Positions 62,148 through 64,000 of a stretch of DNA of 64,000 nt are shown piece by piece. The notes beneath the pieces were generated by a model, which was not told where the DNA came from, made no database searches, and was given only the letters and a program-made list of their open reading frames with translations. This stretch comes from Paenibacillus sp. CC-CFT747 (lineage in GTDB: Bacteria; Bacillota; Bacilli; Paenibacillales; NBRC-103111): the NCBI GenBank assembly GCA_030323305.1, contig CP106741.1, positions 4,959,501 to 5,023,500 on the forward strand. The letters are read 5' to 3'. The translations under genes and the position numbers were made by a program. Numbering within the stretch: the first letter of the stretch is position 1; the number at the start of each line of letters is the position of its first letter.

Positions 62148-62940
62148 TCAATCAATAATAGACGACCAAACTTTGACGGCCGTAATGGCGATCAGAACAA
62201 CAAGGCCATACCGCAAAATCTTAACATTGATTTTCGAGCTCGACCCACGATCCGAGCGGCGCGCCGATTACGCTTCCCACCACGGTAAAAACGGTCGGCC
62301 AAAGGGGAATATCTCCTCCCGTGAACTTGCCTAGAACGCCTCCGACGGCCGATAGGAAAACAATGGCGAGGGAAGAAGCGATTGTCGTGCGTGTCGGAAT
62401 GGCAAGAACGGTCAGCATAATCGGGATTAAGATGAAGGCTCCTCCCGCCCCTACGATGCCGGACACGATGCCGACGGCAAAAGCAGATCCCGCGGCGATC
62501 CATTTGTTGTAGGACAGAGGATCCGCCCCGTCTTCTTTGCCTTTACGCGGGATCAGCATGAGGATCACGGCTAAGACGGCCAGAATTCCATAGATTAAGT
62601 TGATGATATCGCCGCTCAGTCTGCCGGATAGGAATCCGCCAATCAGGCTTCCCGCCAGGATGCTGCTTCCCATGTACAGAACAAGCCCTTTATTAATGGC
62701 TGCTGGTCCGGCTTTGCTATTCTGCCGAAACGCCAAGACCCCGGAAAGCGAAGCAAAAAAGACTTGAAACATGCTGATGGAAGAGACCTCGTTAGCCGAG
62801 AAATGGGCTACCCCTGCCATGGCCGGTACATACAATAAGAGAGGATAATTGATAATGGCGCCGCCAATCCCAAGCAATCCCGAGAAGAAAGACCCCACCA
62901 GGCCGAGGACCAGCATCACAAGAAAAAGTGGAACATCCAT
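62148..62940 (-). CDS. TauE/SafE family sulfite/organosulfonate exporter (one frameshift)
   Basis: About 263 residues with around eight hydrophobic segments: VMLVLGLVGSFFSGLLGIGG, NEVSSISMFQVFFASLSGVL, VGIVSGIVGAGGAFILIPIM, containing the two family GIGG/GAGG turns. Start ATG 62940 behind GGGGGGAGAGGG. The frame break near 62244 needs one G removed (or two added) to reach the normal C-terminus SSKINVKILRYGLVVLIAIT and stop at 62148. TauE genes sit with cstR in S. aureus, presumably exporting sulfite or thiosulfate made from persulfide. Confidence 0.87.
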
Positions 62941-63054
62941 CCCTCTCCCCCCTTTCTGCTGTTTTGTAGAGAAAAGGTAACTCTCCCCCTGTACGTAACC
63001 TGAAAAAAAGGATATAATTAAACCAAGTAAACTCATTGGAATGTGGTGATAATC

Positions 63055-63225
63055 TTGTTTTCAAGAGTGAAGAACCTCTTCCAGGACAAATGCCCCGTCT
63101 GCCGTGGGAAGCTTCAAGCGGTAAGCGAAGCCGCCTGCTGCACCAAGCTCTGTCCGCAGGGTCACTATAAGGAAGAGAATTATGGAACCCTTGGGGTAAC
63201 CATCGTCTATGACAGCTGTAAATAA
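63055..63225 (+). CDS. Small cysteine-rich protein
   Basis: About 56 residues: LFQDKCPVCRGKL and ACCTKLCPQGHYKEEN give CPxC, CC, and CPxGH motifs, consistent with a zinc ribbon; ends VTIVYDSCK. Start uncertain among GTG 63043, GTG 63046 and TTG 63055; the last has GGTGATAA upstream. Divergent from the TauE gene and convergent with tusA. Function unknown; the Cys content in a persulfide locus is suggestive. Confidence 0.6.
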   Translation: MFSRVKNLFQDKCPVCRGKLQAVSEAACCTKLCPQGHYKEENYGTLGVTIVYDSCK

Positions 63226-63260
63226 GTGAGCATCCTTCGGGTGTTCGCTTATTTATTTTT
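63224..63260 (+). terminator. Terminator between the Cys-rich gene and tusA
   Basis: 10-bp stem (63224-63234 with 63241-63250, several GU pairs), CTTCGG loop and a TTATTTATTTTT tail on the plus strand; overlaps the stop of the Cys-rich gene. Confidence 0.7.
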
Positions 63261-63486
63261 ATATCTTCTTCACAAAGAATTTGTAGATACCGTTATCCTC
63301 TTCATAACCAAGAAGCTCATGTTTGGTTTGCTTCACCCAGGCCTGAAAGTCATTGACGGAACCCTTGTCCGTAGACTGAACCTCCATCACTTGACCGCTT
63401 TCCAGGCCATCCAGAGCTTTTTTCGCCTTCACAATCGGCATGGGGCATGCCATTCCTTTTGTATCTACGATCACATTGGCTTTCAT
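63259..63486 (-). CDS. TusA-family sulfurtransferase
   Basis: A 75-residue TusA/SirA-like protein: VIVDTKGMACPMPIVKAKKA contains the CPMP motif whose Cys carries persulfide sulfur; QVMEVQSTDKGSVNDFQAWV follows the fold. AAAGGAGG precedes the ATG. It follows the CstB-like gene by 14 nt on the same strand, so one transcript. Works with rhodanese and DsrE-type relay proteins in known systems. Confidence 0.92.
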   Translation of the reverse strand: MKANVIVDTKGMACPMPIVKAKKALDGLESGQVMEVQSTDKGSVNDFQAWVKQTKHELLGYEEDNGIYKFFVKKI

Positions 63487-63500
63487 AGTGTAATCCTCCT

Positions 63501-64000
63501 TTATTTGTCGTGTACGGCGCAGCGGTTCGGACCGATTTCCATCTCGCGCTGCTCCTCTTCGCTTGGTGTTCTTTTGCCCATATTGGTTTCGCGGATTTCC
63601 TGGTAGCTATTGGGCTGAGGCGGGAGGTTCTCCGTTACCGTGCGCCGGAAATCATCCTCCTCGGAAATATTTAGCCCGGGATTCTTATCATAGAGCTCCG
63701 AGAGCTTCGCCATCACCCTTCCTCCTTCGCCCAATTCCGTTATTTTGCCGAAATGGGCCGGGAGAACAATCAAATCCTGGGGCAAGCCTTTGTACCGGTT
63801 GTAGAGGGTTTCCCGGAGATCGCCTACCCAGTCCTCCGCCTTGCCGGCGAGGTCAGGACGTCCGATCGACTCGATGAATAGAATGTCACCGGACAGCAGA
63901 TACTGATCGTCAACAATGAAGGAAGTGCTGCCAATCGTATGGCCCGGTGAATAGACCGGTTGAATGCGGATGGTCGTGCTGCCGACTGTAATGTCCCGGC
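63501..64000 (-). CDS. ETHE1/CstB-like MBL-fold persulfide dioxygenase (5' end outside window)
   Basis: The C-terminal ~166 residues are in the window. [36 protein letters not shown] and [11 protein letters not shown] contain the metal-ligand His and Asp of the MBL fold in the ETHE1/persulfide dioxygenase arrangement. The tail ([19 protein letters not shown]) has a Cys-His ending. Such enzymes oxidise glutathione- or CoA-persulfide to sulfite or thiosulfate. No rhodanese domain follows, so it is unlike the triple-domain S. aureus CstB at this end. The frame is intact to the window edge. Confidence 0.8.
   Translation of the reverse strand, partial: RDITVGSTTIRIQPVYSPGHTIGSTSFIVDDQYLLSGDILFIESIGRPDLAGKAEDWVGDLRETLYNRYKGLPQDLIVLPAHFGKITELGEGGRVMAKLSELYDKNPGLNISEEDDFRRTVTENLPPQPNSYQEIRETNMGKRTPSEEEQREMEIGPNRCAVHDK

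Overview
The window reads as a chromosomal segment of a Paenibacillus-like Bacillales bacterium. Supporting signs are strong AGGAGG-type ribosome binding sites, SLH-anchored multidomain glycanases, YtcQ/LplB/YtcP-type sugar importers paired with AraC regulators, a GapB-type GAPDH, a TetM-like GTPase, a rifampin phosphotransferase and a CstR persulfide regulon. No rRNA, tRNA, CRISPR array, transposase or prophage was seen.

Layout. (1) 1-20157, mostly minus strand: a glycan-degradation region. It encodes an SLH-anchored GH16-like surface protein, a sugar-binding lipoprotein, a GH43/GH117-like beta-propeller hydrolase, a PhyH-HEAT oxygenase with a divergent AraC regulator, then a run in the order GH16-golvesin, FAD oxidoreductase, GH29 fucosidase, GH2 galactosidase-type enzyme and GH16 glycanase. 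(2) 20674-25671: a UvrA paralogue, a RibD-type reductase, and a LysR regulator divergent from a metallo-beta-lactamase (MBL)-fold hydrolase. (3) 26119-30491: a small receiver-like protein, a two-domain esterase, two short remnants or small genes, and gapB. (4) 30831-42036: an RCC1-repeat/SLH surface protein, Nudix, an alpha-toroid protein, WYL and LysR regulators, DinB, SnoaL, and rph with a candidate promoter and operator. (5) 42489-50716: AraC, then phosphatase / beta-CASP hydrolase / FAD oxidoreductase (minus) divergent from a complete sugar ABC importer (plus), with a 21-bp palindrome between them. (6) 50839-58351: an unknown protein, a TetM-like factor, a second esterase, and an overlapping ECF sigma / anti-sigma / ABC exporter operon. 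(7) 58478-64000: truncated haemoglobin and a sulfane-sulfur (persulfide) handling island: DUF302, two rhodaneses, CstR, DsrE2, TauE/SafE, TusA and an ETHE1/CstB-like enzyme, with a CsoR/CstR-type palindromic operator.

The most important property of this sequence is its quality. I reconstructed about 35 frame breaks in 23 of about 52 genes. About 31 are single missing bases and about 4 are extra bases (or two-base losses), nearly all in short homopolymers, and the protein family continues cleanly past each break. Housekeeping, resistance and accessory genes are hit alike. This looks like uncorrected homopolymer error, not gene decay, so broken genes are annotated here as single CDS spanning their breaks. 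Lengths given for them assume repair.
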